Of a stretch of 64,000 nt of DNA, positions 54,019 through 63,401 are shown piece after piece. The DNA is from Ancylobacter sp. SL191 (GTDB lineage Bacteria > Pseudomonadota > Alphaproteobacteria > Rhizobiales > Xanthobacteraceae), in NCBI RefSeq assembly GCF_026625645.1, contig NZ_CP113056.1, forward strand, positions 1 to 64,000, written 5' to 3'. Position 1 is the stretch's first letter, and every line of letters begins with the position of its first letter. The position numbers were made by a program, and so were the translations under genes. The notes below the pieces were generated by a model, which saw only the letters and a program-made list of their open reading frames with translations, had not been told where the DNA came from and searched no databases.

Positions 54019-55113
54019 TCAGGCGGAGGGCGAGGGCTTGAGCAGGTGGACGTCCTGCGCGGTCCAGGCGAGCGGCACCGCGTCCCCGATCGACAGGGGA
54101 GCGGCGAAAAAGGCGGTCTCGGGCACCTGCACGGCGAACTCGTCGACGCCGGGGGCGGCGAGCGCCACCTGCACCTTCTGCCCTTGATATTCGATGTTCT
54201 GCACGAGGCCGGTGAGGCCGCAGCCGGGCGCGGCGCCCTCGCCGAGGCGGATGCGGTCGGTGCGCACGGCGATCTCCACCGGCGCGCCCGCCTCCAGCCC
54301 GTCCGTGTCCGGCACGGTGAAGGACGCCCCGCCGGGCACCTCGAAGGTCGCGGAGCCATCGGCCACGCGGCTCACCCGGCCGGCGAGCACATTATGGTCG
54401 CCCATGAAGCGGGCGACGAAAGCGGTGGCCGGCCGGTTGAACACTTCGCGCGGCGTCGCGGCCTGCTCGATGCGCCCGCCATTCATCACCACCACGAGGT
54501 CGGAGAGCGCCATCGCCTCCTCCTGGCTGTGGGTGACATGGATGAAGGAGATGCCGAGCTGAAGCTGGAGCTTCTTCAGCTCCTGCCGCACCTTGATCTT
54601 GAGGAACGGGTCGAGCGCGGAGAGCGGCTCGTCGAGCAGCAGCGCCTGCGGGTCGGTGATGAGCGCGCGGGCGAGCGCGACGCGCTGCTGCTGGCCACCC
54701 GAGAGCTGCGCCGGGCGCCGCTCGGCCAGATGGTCCATCTGCACCAGCTTGAGCATCTCCATCGCCTTGGCGCGGCGGACGGCCTTGGCGATGCCCTTCA
54801 TCTTCAGCGAGAAGGCGACATTGTCGACGATATCGAGATGCGGGAAGAGCGCGTAGCTCTGGAACATCATCGCCGTGCCGCGCTTGGCCGGCGGCAGGTC
54901 GGTGACGACGACTTCACCGAGCCGCACATCGCCCTCGCTGATGCTCTCATGGCCGGCGACCATGCGCAGCGTCGTGGTCTTGCCGCAGCCGGAGGGCCCG
55001 AGCAGGCAGCAATAGGTGCCGGCGGGGATTTTCAGCGACACACGGTCGACCGCCAGCGCGCTGCCATAGCGCTTGGTGACGCTGATGAGTTCGATATCGG
55101 CGCCCTTGGTCAT
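54019..55113 (-). CDS. ABC transporter ATP-binding protein, PotA-like (second operon)
   Basis: A 364-residue ATPase and first gene of the operon. Walker [11 protein letters not shown]-loop QSYALFPHLDIV, signature [15 protein letters not shown], Walker B ALLLDEPLSALDP, switch VTHSQEEAM and a C-terminal TOBE region. The ATG at 55113 (MTKGADIELISVTKRYGS) is chosen since the upstream frame has no family similarity. Divergent from a Bug-type binding protein gene at 55443. Confidence 0.93.
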   Translation of the reverse strand: MTKGADIELISVTKRYGSALAVDRVSLKIPAGTYCCLLGPSGCGKTTTLRMVAGHESISEGDVRLGEVVVTDLPPAKRGTAMMFQSYALFPHLDIVDNVAFSLKMKGIAKAVRRAKAMEMLKLVQMDHLAERRPAQLSGGQQQRVALARALITDPQALLLDEPLSALDPFLKIKVRQELKKLQLQLGISFIHVTHSQEEAMALSDLVVVMNGGRIEQAATPREVFNRPATAFVARFMGDHNVLAGRVSRVADGSATFEVPGGASFTVPDTDGLEAGAPVEIAVRTDRIRLGEGAAPGCGLTGLVQNIEYQGQKVQVALAAPGVDEFAVQVPETAFFAAPLSIGDAVPLAWTAQDVHLLKPSPSA

Positions 55114-55442
55114 GCCCTCGACACGCCCTCCGCGATCATGAGGCCACCCGTCTCGCAAGCCGTGTGCCAACGCACGCCCGGCGAGCGCGAGCACGGGAAG
55201 TCGCGCCGCACGCGCGCCTCAGGGGAAAAGGCCCCGCCCGCGTCGCCCAGCAATTGGGCAGAGCATTCTGCCAGTGCCTAAACGGGATACAAGTCAGCAT
55301 TGAATCGTATCCAATCTGCTCTAGCCTTTTGTCGGACAGCGCCGGCATTGAGCGGGCGCGGCAAATGGCGCACCCTTACGGCAACGCCACAGCAAGATGC
55401 GCGCCCGGCTCACCGCCGACAATCCTCGTCACGAAGGGAGAC
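55114..55442. other. Divergent intergenic region with GGATAC/GTATCC dyad
   Basis: A 329-bp region between the ABC operon (minus) and the Bug-type gene (plus). The half-sites GGATAC (55285-55290) and GTATCC (55307-55312) form an inverted repeat with a 16-bp spacer and are a plausible operator. No coding sequence or RNA gene is visible. Confidence 0.45.
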
Positions 55443-56420
55443 ATGCCCATGATCCGCACCCTCGCCGCCGCCGCGGCCACCGCTTTGGCCAGCCTTCTCG
55501 CGCTCGCCCCCGCGACCGCGCAGACCTTCCCCACCCGGCCCGTCACGCTCGTCGTGCCCTTCGCCGCCGGCGGCTCCACCGACCTCGTCGGCCGTCTCAT
55601 CGCCGAGCGCATGAGCGCCGAGCTCGGCCAGCCGGTGGTCGTCGAGAACAAGGGCGGCGCGGGCGGTAATCTCGGCGCCGCTCAGGTCGCCAAGGCCGCG
55701 CCCGACGGCTACACCATCCTCATGGGCACGGTCGCCACCCATGCGCTGAACCCGGCCATCTACAAGAAGATGCCCTATGACCCGGTAACGAGCTTCGCGC
55801 CGATCTCGCTGCTCGCCGTGGTGCCGAACGTGCTGGTGGTGAATCCGGAGTTCCCGGCCAAGACAACGGAAGAACTCATCGTCCTGCTCAAGAAGGAGCC
55901 GGGCAAGTACAGCTACGCCTCCTCGGGCAATGGCACGCCGCTGCATCTGTCGGGCGAGCTGTTCAAGAGCATGGCCGGCGTCGACATGCAGCACATCCCC
56001 TATCAGGGCGCCGGCCCGGCGCTCGTCGACGTGCTCTCCGGCCAGGTGCCGATCATGTTCGACAACCTCCCCTCCTCCTCCTCGCACATCAAGAGCGGCA
56101 AGCTGCGCGCGCTGGGCGTGACGACGACGGAGAAGGCCTCGTCCTTCCCGGATGTGCCGACCATCGCCGAGGCGGTGCCGGGCTATGAGACCTATACGTG
56201 GAACGCCCTCTTCGCCCCGGCCGGCACGCCGCCGGAAGTGATCGCCACGCTGAACGCCGCCGCCAACAAGGCGCTGGCCGATCCCAAGGTGCAGGCGCGC
56301 CTCGCCGATTTCAGCGCCAAGCCGGTCGGCTCCACGCCGGAGCAGCTCGGCGAGCATGTGAAGAAGGAAATCGCCAAATGGGCGCCGATCGTGAAGCAGT
56401 CGGGCGCGCAGATCGACTGA
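55443..56420 (+). CDS. Bug-family (TctC-like) substrate-binding protein
   Basis: A 325-residue periplasmic protein. The signal peptide (MPMIRTLAAAAATALASLLAL, cleaved near TAQTF) precedes the Bug signature FPTRPVTLVVPFAAGGSTDLVGR and PVVVENKGGAGGNLGA. Such proteins bind organic acids or similar carboxylates for tripartite tricarboxylate transporters. No TctA/TctB genes are nearby, so it is an orphan, as is common for this family. GAAGGGAG before the ATG is a strong RBS. Neighbouring uracil-catabolic genes could hint at a carboxylate linked to that pathway, but that is speculative. Confidence 0.93.
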   Translation: MPMIRTLAAAAATALASLLALAPATAQTFPTRPVTLVVPFAAGGSTDLVGRLIAERMSAELGQPVVVENKGGAGGNLGAAQVAKAAPDGYTILMGTVATHALNPAIYKKMPYDPVTSFAPISLLAVVPNVLVVNPEFPAKTTEELIVLLKKEPGKYSYASSGNGTPLHLSGELFKSMAGVDMQHIPYQGAGPALVDVLSGQVPIMFDNLPSSSSHIKSGKLRALGVTTTEKASSFPDVPTIAEAVPGYETYTWNALFAPAGTPPEVIATLNAAANKALADPKVQARLADFSAKPVGSTPEQLGEHVKKEIAKWAPIVKQSGAQID

Positions 56421-56457
56421 GGGCGCTTGAATACTGAGGCACGGTTGAAAAGCGGCC

Positions 56458-56544
56458 GTCATCCCGGCCAAGCGTAGCGCAGAGCCGGGATCGCCAACCG
56501 CCTGGCACGCGATCCCGGATCGGCCGTTGGCCGTCCGGGATGAC
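56458..56544. repeat. REP-like palindrome, GTCATCCCGG family
   Basis: Begins GTCATCCCGG and ends CCGGGATGAC, with inner arms GAGCCGGGATCG and CGATCCCGGATCGG. Located between the convergent Bug-type gene and URC4 gene, so it may act as a bidirectional terminator. Confidence 0.8.
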
Positions 56545-56594
56545 GCTGGAGAGCCCCCGAGATGGCGGCGGCCGAACCGACGCGCCCCTCCCCC

Positions 56595-57824
56595 TCAGAA
56601 CACCGTCCCGTCCGCATCGATCGCGATGGGGGGCGGGCCGGCCGGGGGGCGGCGCTGCGCGGCGATGCGGCGCCCGGCCGTCCAGGTTCCGCCCTGCAGC
56701 ATCTTGGCGAGCGGGAAATCGGCCGCCTCCAGCCCCAGCCGCTCGCGCACTGGGTCCGCCAGCCGGTCGAGCAGCGCGACGGTCAGCGCGCGCCACTCCA
56801 CGATCATCTCGGAGGTGACCACGTGTTTCTGTGCGGGGTCGATGGGCTCGCGCGGCACGATGGCGCCGAGATCGACCAGCAGCCCGCCGTTGCGGTATTC
56901 CGGCAGGCCGGTCAGCGCATCGAGATCGGTGATGGCGAGGCCCGCCGCCTCGAACGGCTCCAGCAGCGAATAGGTCAGCCATTGCGAGAGCTTGTGGAAC
57001 GGCACCAGCCCGGCCGAGCGGTCGGGCACGGTGATCGCGGGGTGCCGGCCGACATCGCCGAGCGCCAGCCCGTCCACCTCCAGCCCAGCCGGCCAGATCA
57101 CCGAAAAGGCGTCGAGCAGCGCTTCGAGGATGGCGGCGGCGGGTAGCCGGCCGACCCTGGCGGTGGGCGCCAGCGCGTCATAGAGCCCGCCGGGCCGCAG
57201 CGCGCCGGCGCGGAACAGGTCCGGACGCGCCGCCAGCGCCCGGCCGAGCCGGTTGAGCAGCAGCGCGCGCCCTTCCAGTCCCACCAGCGGGTTGTCGGCG
57301 GTGACCTGGAAATAAACGCCGAGCGTGCCGGCATCGAGCGCGATGAGGGCGGGCGCGTCGACCCGCAGCTTCTGCGCGGGATCGGAGGAAAAGCCGCCCG
57401 CCTCGAACATGCGCAGGCTCGCCACCGCCAGCCCTTCAGAACGGGTTATGGTGAGCCCGGTCTCCGCCTCGCGGTAGCGCCAGGCGTCCCCAGCGCCGGC
57501 GTCGAGCAGCACGCTGACCATGGCGAGGTCGATCATGATGCGGGCGCGCTCGGCCGGCTCGATGGTGCCCAGCCCCGCCTCCAGCGCCGCCCAACGGTCG
57601 ACGCCGCCCGCCGCGAAATGCCGCCAGCGGCTGTGATAGGGGATGTCGAGCGTCGGGTAATCGGCGCGCGTCACCTCGGCCACATAATCCGCGACCACCT
57701 CCAGCGCCCCCTCGTCGACGGTGAAATGCGGCGAGTGCCCGGCCAGCACATGGTCGAGCACGCTATGGCAGCGCGCCCGCACGGCGGCCGGGGAGCGCAG
57801 GGCGAGAAGTTCGGGCGGGGTCAT
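56595..57824 (-). CDS. URC4/Urg3 family protein (DUF1688), uracil catabolism
   Basis: A 409-residue protein of the URC4 family required for uracil use in the URC pathway first found in the yeast Lachancea kluyveri and in bacteria. Recognised by HFTVDEGALEVVADYVAEVT, IPYHSRWRHFAAGGVDRW, TGLPEYRNGGLLVDLG and the C-terminal WTAGRRIAAQRRP, GPPPIAIDADGTVF. The biochemical step is unclear, but it acts with URC1 and URC6/UPRT. The ATG at 57824 follows AGAAGAGA; the TTG at 57845 is less likely. URC1 lies 280 bp upstream on the same strand behind a repeat. Confidence 0.88.
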   Translation of the reverse strand: MTPPELLALRSPAAVRARCHSVLDHVLAGHSPHFTVDEGALEVVADYVAEVTRADYPTLDIPYHSRWRHFAAGGVDRWAALEAGLGTIEPAERARIMIDLAMVSVLLDAGAGDAWRYREAETGLTITRSEGLAVASLRMFEAGGFSSDPAQKLRVDAPALIALDAGTLGVYFQVTADNPLVGLEGRALLLNRLGRALAARPDLFRAGALRPGGLYDALAPTARVGRLPAAAILEALLDAFSVIWPAGLEVDGLALGDVGRHPAITVPDRSAGLVPFHKLSQWLTYSLLEPFEAAGLAITDLDALTGLPEYRNGGLLVDLGAIVPREPIDPAQKHVVTSEMIVEWRALTVALLDRLADPVRERLGLEAADFPLAKMLQGGTWTAGRRIAAQRRPPAGPPPIAIDADGTVF

Positions 57825-57850
57825 GCTGTCAGTCTCTTCTGGCAATCCCT

Positions 57851-58072
57851 CATGGCCGGCTTGACCCGACCATCCAGGGGACGAAACGGCCGGGCGCTCC
57901 CGGCCATGGATCCCCGGGTCCAGCCCGGGGATGAGGGAAAGACGAGGTTTTCGCCCACTCGGGAGCCGCGGGAAAGAAAACCCTCATCCCGGACAGGCTA
58001 GCGCCCCGATCCGGGATCGCAGGAAAGCTCGGGAGCGATCCCGGCTCATGGTTGCGCCATGGCCGGGATGAC
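57851..58072. repeat. Cluster of REP-like palindromes between URC1 and URC4
   Basis: Two kinds of element are joined: CATGGCCGG...CCCGGGG-type arms (57851-57935) and GTCATCCCGG/CCGGGATGAC-type arms (57980-58072). They correspond to the families seen at 52539 and 51541. No gene lies in this stretch. Confidence 0.75.
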
Positions 58073-58103
58073 AACCCTCCCGGATGACGCGCTGCGAGCC
58101 CGC

Positions 58104-59372
<1,269 letters not shown>

Positions 59373-59604
59373 GGGCAGCTCGCTTCTCGTCCGGCCGGGC
59401 GCCGGCTCTCGGGAAGCACTGAATGTGAGCGCCATTCGCGCCGCTCCGCAAGGGGGTGACGGGGGTCGGCGCAAAAAATTTCAGACGAACTGGTCCGATT
59501 CTTGTATCGACCGTCGCGCTTTCCGCTACGCTGTGGGAAGCTGGCGGCTGGCCTGTCGGCGTCCGCCGAACCCGCCACGCCCCTTGCACACGAGTTCGCC
59601 GCCC

Positions 59605-60282
59605 ATGAACGCGCCCACACCGGTTACGCCCTCCTCCCCCACCCGCGAGCTGCCGCCAAGCACCGTGGTGGTCGATCACCCGCTCATCCAGCACAAGCTC
59701 ACCCTGATGCGCCGCTCGCGCACGCCGGCGAACGAGTTCCGCCTGCTGCTGCGCGAGATCAGCATGCTGCTCGCCTATGAGGTGACGCGCGACATGCCGC
59801 TGGAGTTGGTGGAGATCGAGACCCCGCTGGAAAAGATGATGGCGCCGGTGGTGGCGGGCAAGAAGCTCTGCCTCGTCTCGGTGCTGCGCGCCGGCGGCGG
59901 CATTCTCGAGGGGATGCTGGAAATCCTGCCGGCGGCACGCGTCGGCCATGTCGGGCTTTACCGCGACCCGGTCTCGCTGGCGGCGGTCGAGTATTATCTC
60001 AAGCTGCCGCGCGACATTTCCGAGCGCACCGCCATCGTGCTCGACCCGATGCTGGCGACCGGCAATTCGGCGGCGGCAGCGGTGTCCGAGGTGAAGGCGG
60101 CGGGCTGCCAGTCGATCAAGTTCGTCTGCCTGATCGCCGCGCCCGAGGGCCTGAAGACGCTGCACGAGGCGCACCCCGACGTCACCGTCTACACCGCCGC
60201 CGTGGACAGCCATCTCAACGACCACGGCTATATCGTGCCGGGCATCGGCGATGCCGGCGACCGGATCTTCGGCACCAAATAA
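59605..60282 (+). CDS. upp: Uracil phosphoribosyltransferase (URC6-like)
   Basis: A 225-residue enzyme that converts uracil and PRPP to UMP. The PRPP loop is [16 protein letters not shown] and the uracil-binding C-terminus is [11 protein letters not shown] ([12 protein letters not shown]). N-terminal [21 protein letters not shown] is typical. It is divergent from URC1 (232-bp spacer). In this context it supplies UMP to the URC ring-opening route rather than acting only in salvage. The ATG at 59605 gives the normal length. Confidence 0.95.
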   Translation: MNAPTPVTPSSPTRELPPSTVVVDHPLIQHKLTLMRRSRTPANEFRLLLREISMLLAYEVTRDMPLELVEIETPLEKMMAPVVAGKKLCLVSVLRAGGGILEGMLEILPAARVGHVGLYRDPVSLAAVEYYLKLPRDISERTAIVLDPMLATGNSAAAAVSEVKAAGCQSIKFVCLIAAPEGLKTLHEAHPDVTVYTAAVDSHLNDHGYIVPGIGDAGDRIFGTK

Positions 60283-60457
60283 GCCGCCGCCGCCGGCTGG
60301 AACGGCACGAAGCTTGTATGGGACACAGCGGCAGCACAGGTCGCGGCGGGTTGAACGCGCGCCGCGACCGCGTAACCTGCCGCGTGTTCATTCGGCCTTT
60401 GCAGACGTACGCACCGGGATGACCCGAAGGCGGCCTGCCCTTGCAACAGGGAACGTC

Positions 60458-61060
60458 ATGTCCAACCTCGCCCCGAAATTCTCCCGTCTCGCTCTCACCG
60501 GCGCGCTCGCCCTCGCCCCCTCGCTCGCCTTCGCCCACACCGGCCATGGCCAGGCCGACGGGCTGGTGCACGGCTTCATGCACCCGGTCGGCGGGCTCGA
60601 CCATGTGCTCGCCATGATGGCGGTCGGCATCTTCGCCGCGCAGCTCGGCGGGCGCGCGATCTGGGCGGTACCGGCCACCTTCGTCGCGCTGATGGCGCTG
60701 GGCGGCGCGCTCGGTATGGCGGGCATTGATGTGCCCTTCGTCGAGCTCGGCATCACCCTCTCCATCGTCGTGCTCGGCGGCGCGGTGGCGCTCGGCTGGA
60801 AGAACTGGCCGCTCGGCGCCGCCATGGCGGTGGTCGGCGTGTTCGCCATCTTCCACGGCCACGCCCATGGCGCGGAAATGCCGGCGGATGCCTCGGGCCT
60901 CGCCTATGCCGCCGGCTTCATGCTGGCCACCGCCCTCTTGCACATGGCCGGCATCGGCCTCGGCACGCTCATCGGCTCGGCCCGCGCGCCGCGCCTCACC
61001 CAGGCGCTCGGCGCGGGCGTCGCGGTGATCGGCGTCGGCCTGCTGACTGGCGTGATCTGA
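60458..61060 (+). CDS. HupE/UreJ-type nickel permease
   Basis: A 200-residue membrane protein with signal-like N-terminus (LALTGALALAPSLAFAHTGH), the HupE hallmark HPVGGLDHVLAMMAVG (residues 42-57) and about six membrane spans. HupE/UreJ proteins bring nickel to hydrogenase or urease systems. Neither enzyme is visible here; instead a nickel-dependent-type guanidine hydrolase lies immediately downstream. Upstream gap of 175 bp from upp. The ATG at 60458 starts the secretion signal; an RBS (CAGGGAAC) precedes it. Confidence 0.9.
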   Translation: MSNLAPKFSRLALTGALALAPSLAFAHTGHGQADGLVHGFMHPVGGLDHVLAMMAVGIFAAQLGGRAIWAVPATFVALMALGGALGMAGIDVPFVELGITLSIVVLGGAVALGWKNWPLGAAMAVVGVFAIFHGHAHGAEMPADASGLAYAAGFMLATALLHMAGIGLGTLIGSARAPRLTQALGAGVAVIGVGLLTGVI

Positions 61061-61137
61061 GCGCCGAAACTTTCAGCGGTCGCTGACCAGAATCCGGGCT
61101 TCCGGTCCGCCGGGAGCCCCTCTATCCTGAAAAATGT

Positions 61138-61262
61138 CCCTAGGGTTCCGGCGCCGCAAGATCATGCATCTTTGGCGTGGCTGGTCCGAGAGGGACAGCC
61201 CGGCGGGGGATACGTCCCACCACATGCGCCGGGTCCACGGCGGGACAAAAGCCCGGGAGGCT
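61138..61262 (+). promoter_or_regulatory. Guanidine-I (ykkC) riboswitch
   Basis: The conserved ykkC blocks appear in order: CTAGGGTTCCG (61140-61150), GGCTGGTCCGAGAG (61179-61192), and ACGGCGGGACAAAAGCCCGG (61237-61256) followed by GAGG. It precedes the ureohydrolase gene by about 130 bp on the same strand. Guanidine binding normally switches downstream expression on, so the gene is expected to be induced by guanidine. Confidence 0.95.
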
Positions 61263-61282
61263 CGCGCGACGGGATCGCGGCG

Positions 61283-61306
61283 GAGGCCTTTCGCTGTTCA
61301 GGCCTC
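61283..61306 (+). terminator. Hairpin between riboswitch and ureohydrolase gene (expression platform candidate)
   Basis: GAGGCCT (61283-61289) pairs with AGGCCTC (61300-61306) around a 10-nt loop, followed by TTCC. It lies just after the guanidine-I aptamer and could be the terminator that the bound aptamer prevents. The T-run is short, so termination efficiency is uncertain. Confidence 0.5.
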
Positions 61307-61388
61307 TTCCGAGACTTCCTCGCAGAATGGACCGCGCCGCCATAGGGTGCGGTCGTGCCGAAGGACTGATCGCAAGGAGAGACGCCTG

Positions 61389-62609
61389 ATGCGTTCCCAT
61401 TCCAGCCGCGCCCACCCCACCCGCGCCCACCGCATCGCCGGCCTTGCCGGCACGCCGGACCGCGACCGCCGCCACCACCCCAATTTCGAGATCCGGGGGA
61501 CGCAGGGCTGGAAGGCTCTCGAATCCGAGGAGAAGCTCTCCGAGGATGGCTGGCGCCGCGAGCAGCAATGGGCCCTCGACATGGGCCTGCCCGGCGCGGA
61601 ATCGATCAACGACAAGTCGATCCCGACCTTCGCGCGTGGCGAGCTGCCGCATTTCGCCGGCATCAACACCTTCATGAAGGCCCCTTACGTCGAGAATGTC
61701 CGCGATGTCGGCAAATACGATGCCGCCGTCATGGGCATTCCCTTCGATTCCGGCACCACCTACCGACCGGGCACGCGCTTCGGGCCGCAGGGTATCCGCC
61801 GCATCTCCGCGCTCTACACGCCCTACAACTATGAACTTGGCGTCGACCTGCGTGAGCAGATGACGCTGTGCGATGTCGGCGACGTGTTCACCATTCCGGC
61901 GAACCTCGAAAAGAGCTTCGACCAGATCTCCAAGGGCGTCAGCCACGTCTTCTCGTCCGGCGCGCTGCCGATCATGCTCGGCGGCGACCACTCGATCGGC
62001 TTTCCCTGCGTGCGCGGCATCGCCGAATGCACCTCCAAGCGCATCGGCATCATCCATTTCGACCGCCACATCGACATCCAGGAAAAGGATCTCGATGAGC
62101 GCATGCACACCACGCCCTGGTACTGGGCGACGAACCTGCCCAATGTCTCGCCGAAGAACCTCGTCCAGCTCGGCATTGGCGGCTGGCAGGTTCCGCGCTA
62201 CGGCGTGCAGGAGGCCCGCAAGCGCGGCACGAACGTGCTGACCATCGACGATATCGAGAAGATCGGGCTGGAAAAGGCCGCCGAGATCGCCCTCGAACTC
62301 GCCTGGAAGGACGCCGACGCGGTCTACATCTCCTTCGACGTGGACAGCATCGACTGCGGCTTCGTGCCGGGCACCGGCTGGCCGGAGCCCGGCGGCTTCC
62401 TGCCGCGCGAGGCGCTGAAGATCCTCGGCCTTGTCGCCGCCGAGGGGCTGTGCGGCCTCGAAGTGGTGGAGGTCTCCCCGCCCTACGACACCTCGGACAT
62501 CACCGCCCTGTTCGGCACCCGCGTGGTGGTGGAAGCGCTCGGCTCCATGCTCGCCCATGGCAAGCTCGGCAGCCACAAGCACATCATCGACAAGCCGGTG
62601 AGTTTCTGA
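61389..62609 (+). CDS. Ureohydrolase of the guanidine hydrolase (GdmH-like) type
   Basis: A 406-residue arginase-fold enzyme. Metal sites: GGDHSIG (198-204), HFDRHID (223-229; here DRH where arginases have DAH) and SFDVDSID (315-322). LGIGGWQVPRYGVQEAR and FVPGTGWPEPGG, as I recall them, characterise the Ni-dependent guanidine hydrolases such as Synechocystis Sll1077, not classical agmatinases. The guanidine-I riboswitch in front makes guanidine the logical substrate (to urea and ammonium). AAGGAGAG gives a perfect RBS for the ATG at 61389. Often mis-annotated as agmatinase SpeB. Confidence 0.9.
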   Translation: MRSHSSRAHPTRAHRIAGLAGTPDRDRRHHPNFEIRGTQGWKALESEEKLSEDGWRREQQWALDMGLPGAESINDKSIPTFARGELPHFAGINTFMKAPYVENVRDVGKYDAAVMGIPFDSGTTYRPGTRFGPQGIRRISALYTPYNYELGVDLREQMTLCDVGDVFTIPANLEKSFDQISKGVSHVFSSGALPIMLGGDHSIGFPCVRGIAECTSKRIGIIHFDRHIDIQEKDLDERMHTTPWYWATNLPNVSPKNLVQLGIGGWQVPRYGVQEARKRGTNVLTIDDIEKIGLEKAAEIALELAWKDADAVYISFDVDSIDCGFVPGTGWPEPGGFLPREALKILGLVAAEGLCGLEVVEVSPPYDTSDITALFGTRVVVEALGSMLAHGKLGSHKHIIDKPVSF

Positions 62610-62621
62610 GTTCCCGCATTA

Positions 62622-62730
62622 CCTCTCCCCGTTGGGGAGAGGTCGGCCGCGCAGCGGCCGGGTGAGGGGTTGCGACGTTGATCGCGGTGAAGCCCCCTCA
62701 CCCCACCCCTCTCCCCGCCGGGGAGAGGGA
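62622..62730. repeat. Intergenic palindromes of the CCTCTCCCC/GGGGAGAGG type
   Basis: Two perfect short hairpins, CCTCTCCCC-GTT-GGGGAGAGG (62622-62642) and CCTCTCCCC-GCC-GGGGAGAGG (62708-62728), flank GGCCGCGCAGCGGCC. They are common intergenic repeats in GC-rich alphaproteobacteria and lie between the hydrolase and the His-rich gene. Confidence 0.8.
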
Positions 62731-62760
62731 GTCAGGGACAAGGTCCAGGGAGACACCGCC

Positions 62761-63273
62761 ATGCACCGCGGGCACGACCATCATCACGACCATGGCGCGG
62801 GAGGTCACTCCCATGGGCACGCCCATGCCGAAGCGCACGCCCACGCCCACAGCGCCGGGCATAATCACGGCCATGGCCCGCGCCGCACGGCGCAGTGGCA
62901 GACGCCGCATCTGCCCGAGCCGCCCGAGGCGGACGACCATGCCCATGTCGAGCCCGATCTCGATCTGGTGGAGAAGGCCTTCGTCGAGAGCTTCGCCAGC
63001 GCGAGCGACCCGACGAGCTTCCTGCGCCTTGCCCGCGTACCGTTCGACGCGGTGACCGCGGAGGGCGTGCGGGTGAGCCTCCTGCGCGTCGAGACCAGCG
63101 AGACCACCGATGTCGGCGCGGTCATGCCGCATCTGGGCGGGGGAACCTTCCGTTATGACCCGCTGCCGGCGGCCATGACCTCCCGCCGAAAGACCTTGCG
63201 TTTCGTCTATTTCGACGGCCGCACGTCCCTGCCGCTGACGCTGGCGCAGGTGCGCGCGCTCGCGGAGACGTGA
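62761..63273 (+). CDS. His-rich metal-binding protein downstream of the guanidine hydrolase
   Basis: A 170-residue protein with a His/Gly-rich N-terminus (residues 1-45: HRGHDHHHDHGAGGHSHGHA and so on, about 22 His) resembling metal stores or the N-termini of HypB/UreE-type nickel handling proteins. The rest (EPDLDLVEKAFVESFASASD, FDAVTAEGVRVSLLRVET) is not recognised. Following a nickel permease and a nickel-class hydrolase, it is a candidate nickel chaperone or sink, which is inference. The His tract may also bind zinc or copper. No transmembrane span. The C-terminal 90 residues are probably a small folded domain. Confidence 0.75.
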   Translation: MHRGHDHHHDHGAGGHSHGHAHAEAHAHAHSAGHNHGHGPRRTAQWQTPHLPEPPEADDHAHVEPDLDLVEKAFVESFASASDPTSFLRLARVPFDAVTAEGVRVSLLRVETSETTDVGAVMPHLGGGTFRYDPLPAAMTSRRKTLRFVYFDGRTSLPLTLAQVRALAET

Positions 63274-63401
63274 GGCGGCGGCCTTTCGCTCAAGCGCGCC
63301 CGATCGCCGCGTCCGTGGTTTCGCGGGTTGATCGGAACGCCTCCAAAGTTCATGGTGCCCTCGACAGGTTGCCCGCGATCAGAGCGCGGGCGCCGGAGTG
63401 G

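Noticed and set aside
52974..54041. Plus-strand 355-codon frame opposite the ABC binding protein, and similar frames opposite URC1 (58059-59459) and other genes
   Set aside because: Shadow frames caused by high GC at third codon positions.
61389..62609. Calling the ureohydrolase agmatinase (speB)
   Set aside because: The guanidine-I riboswitch and the DRH metal motif favour guanidine hydrolase.
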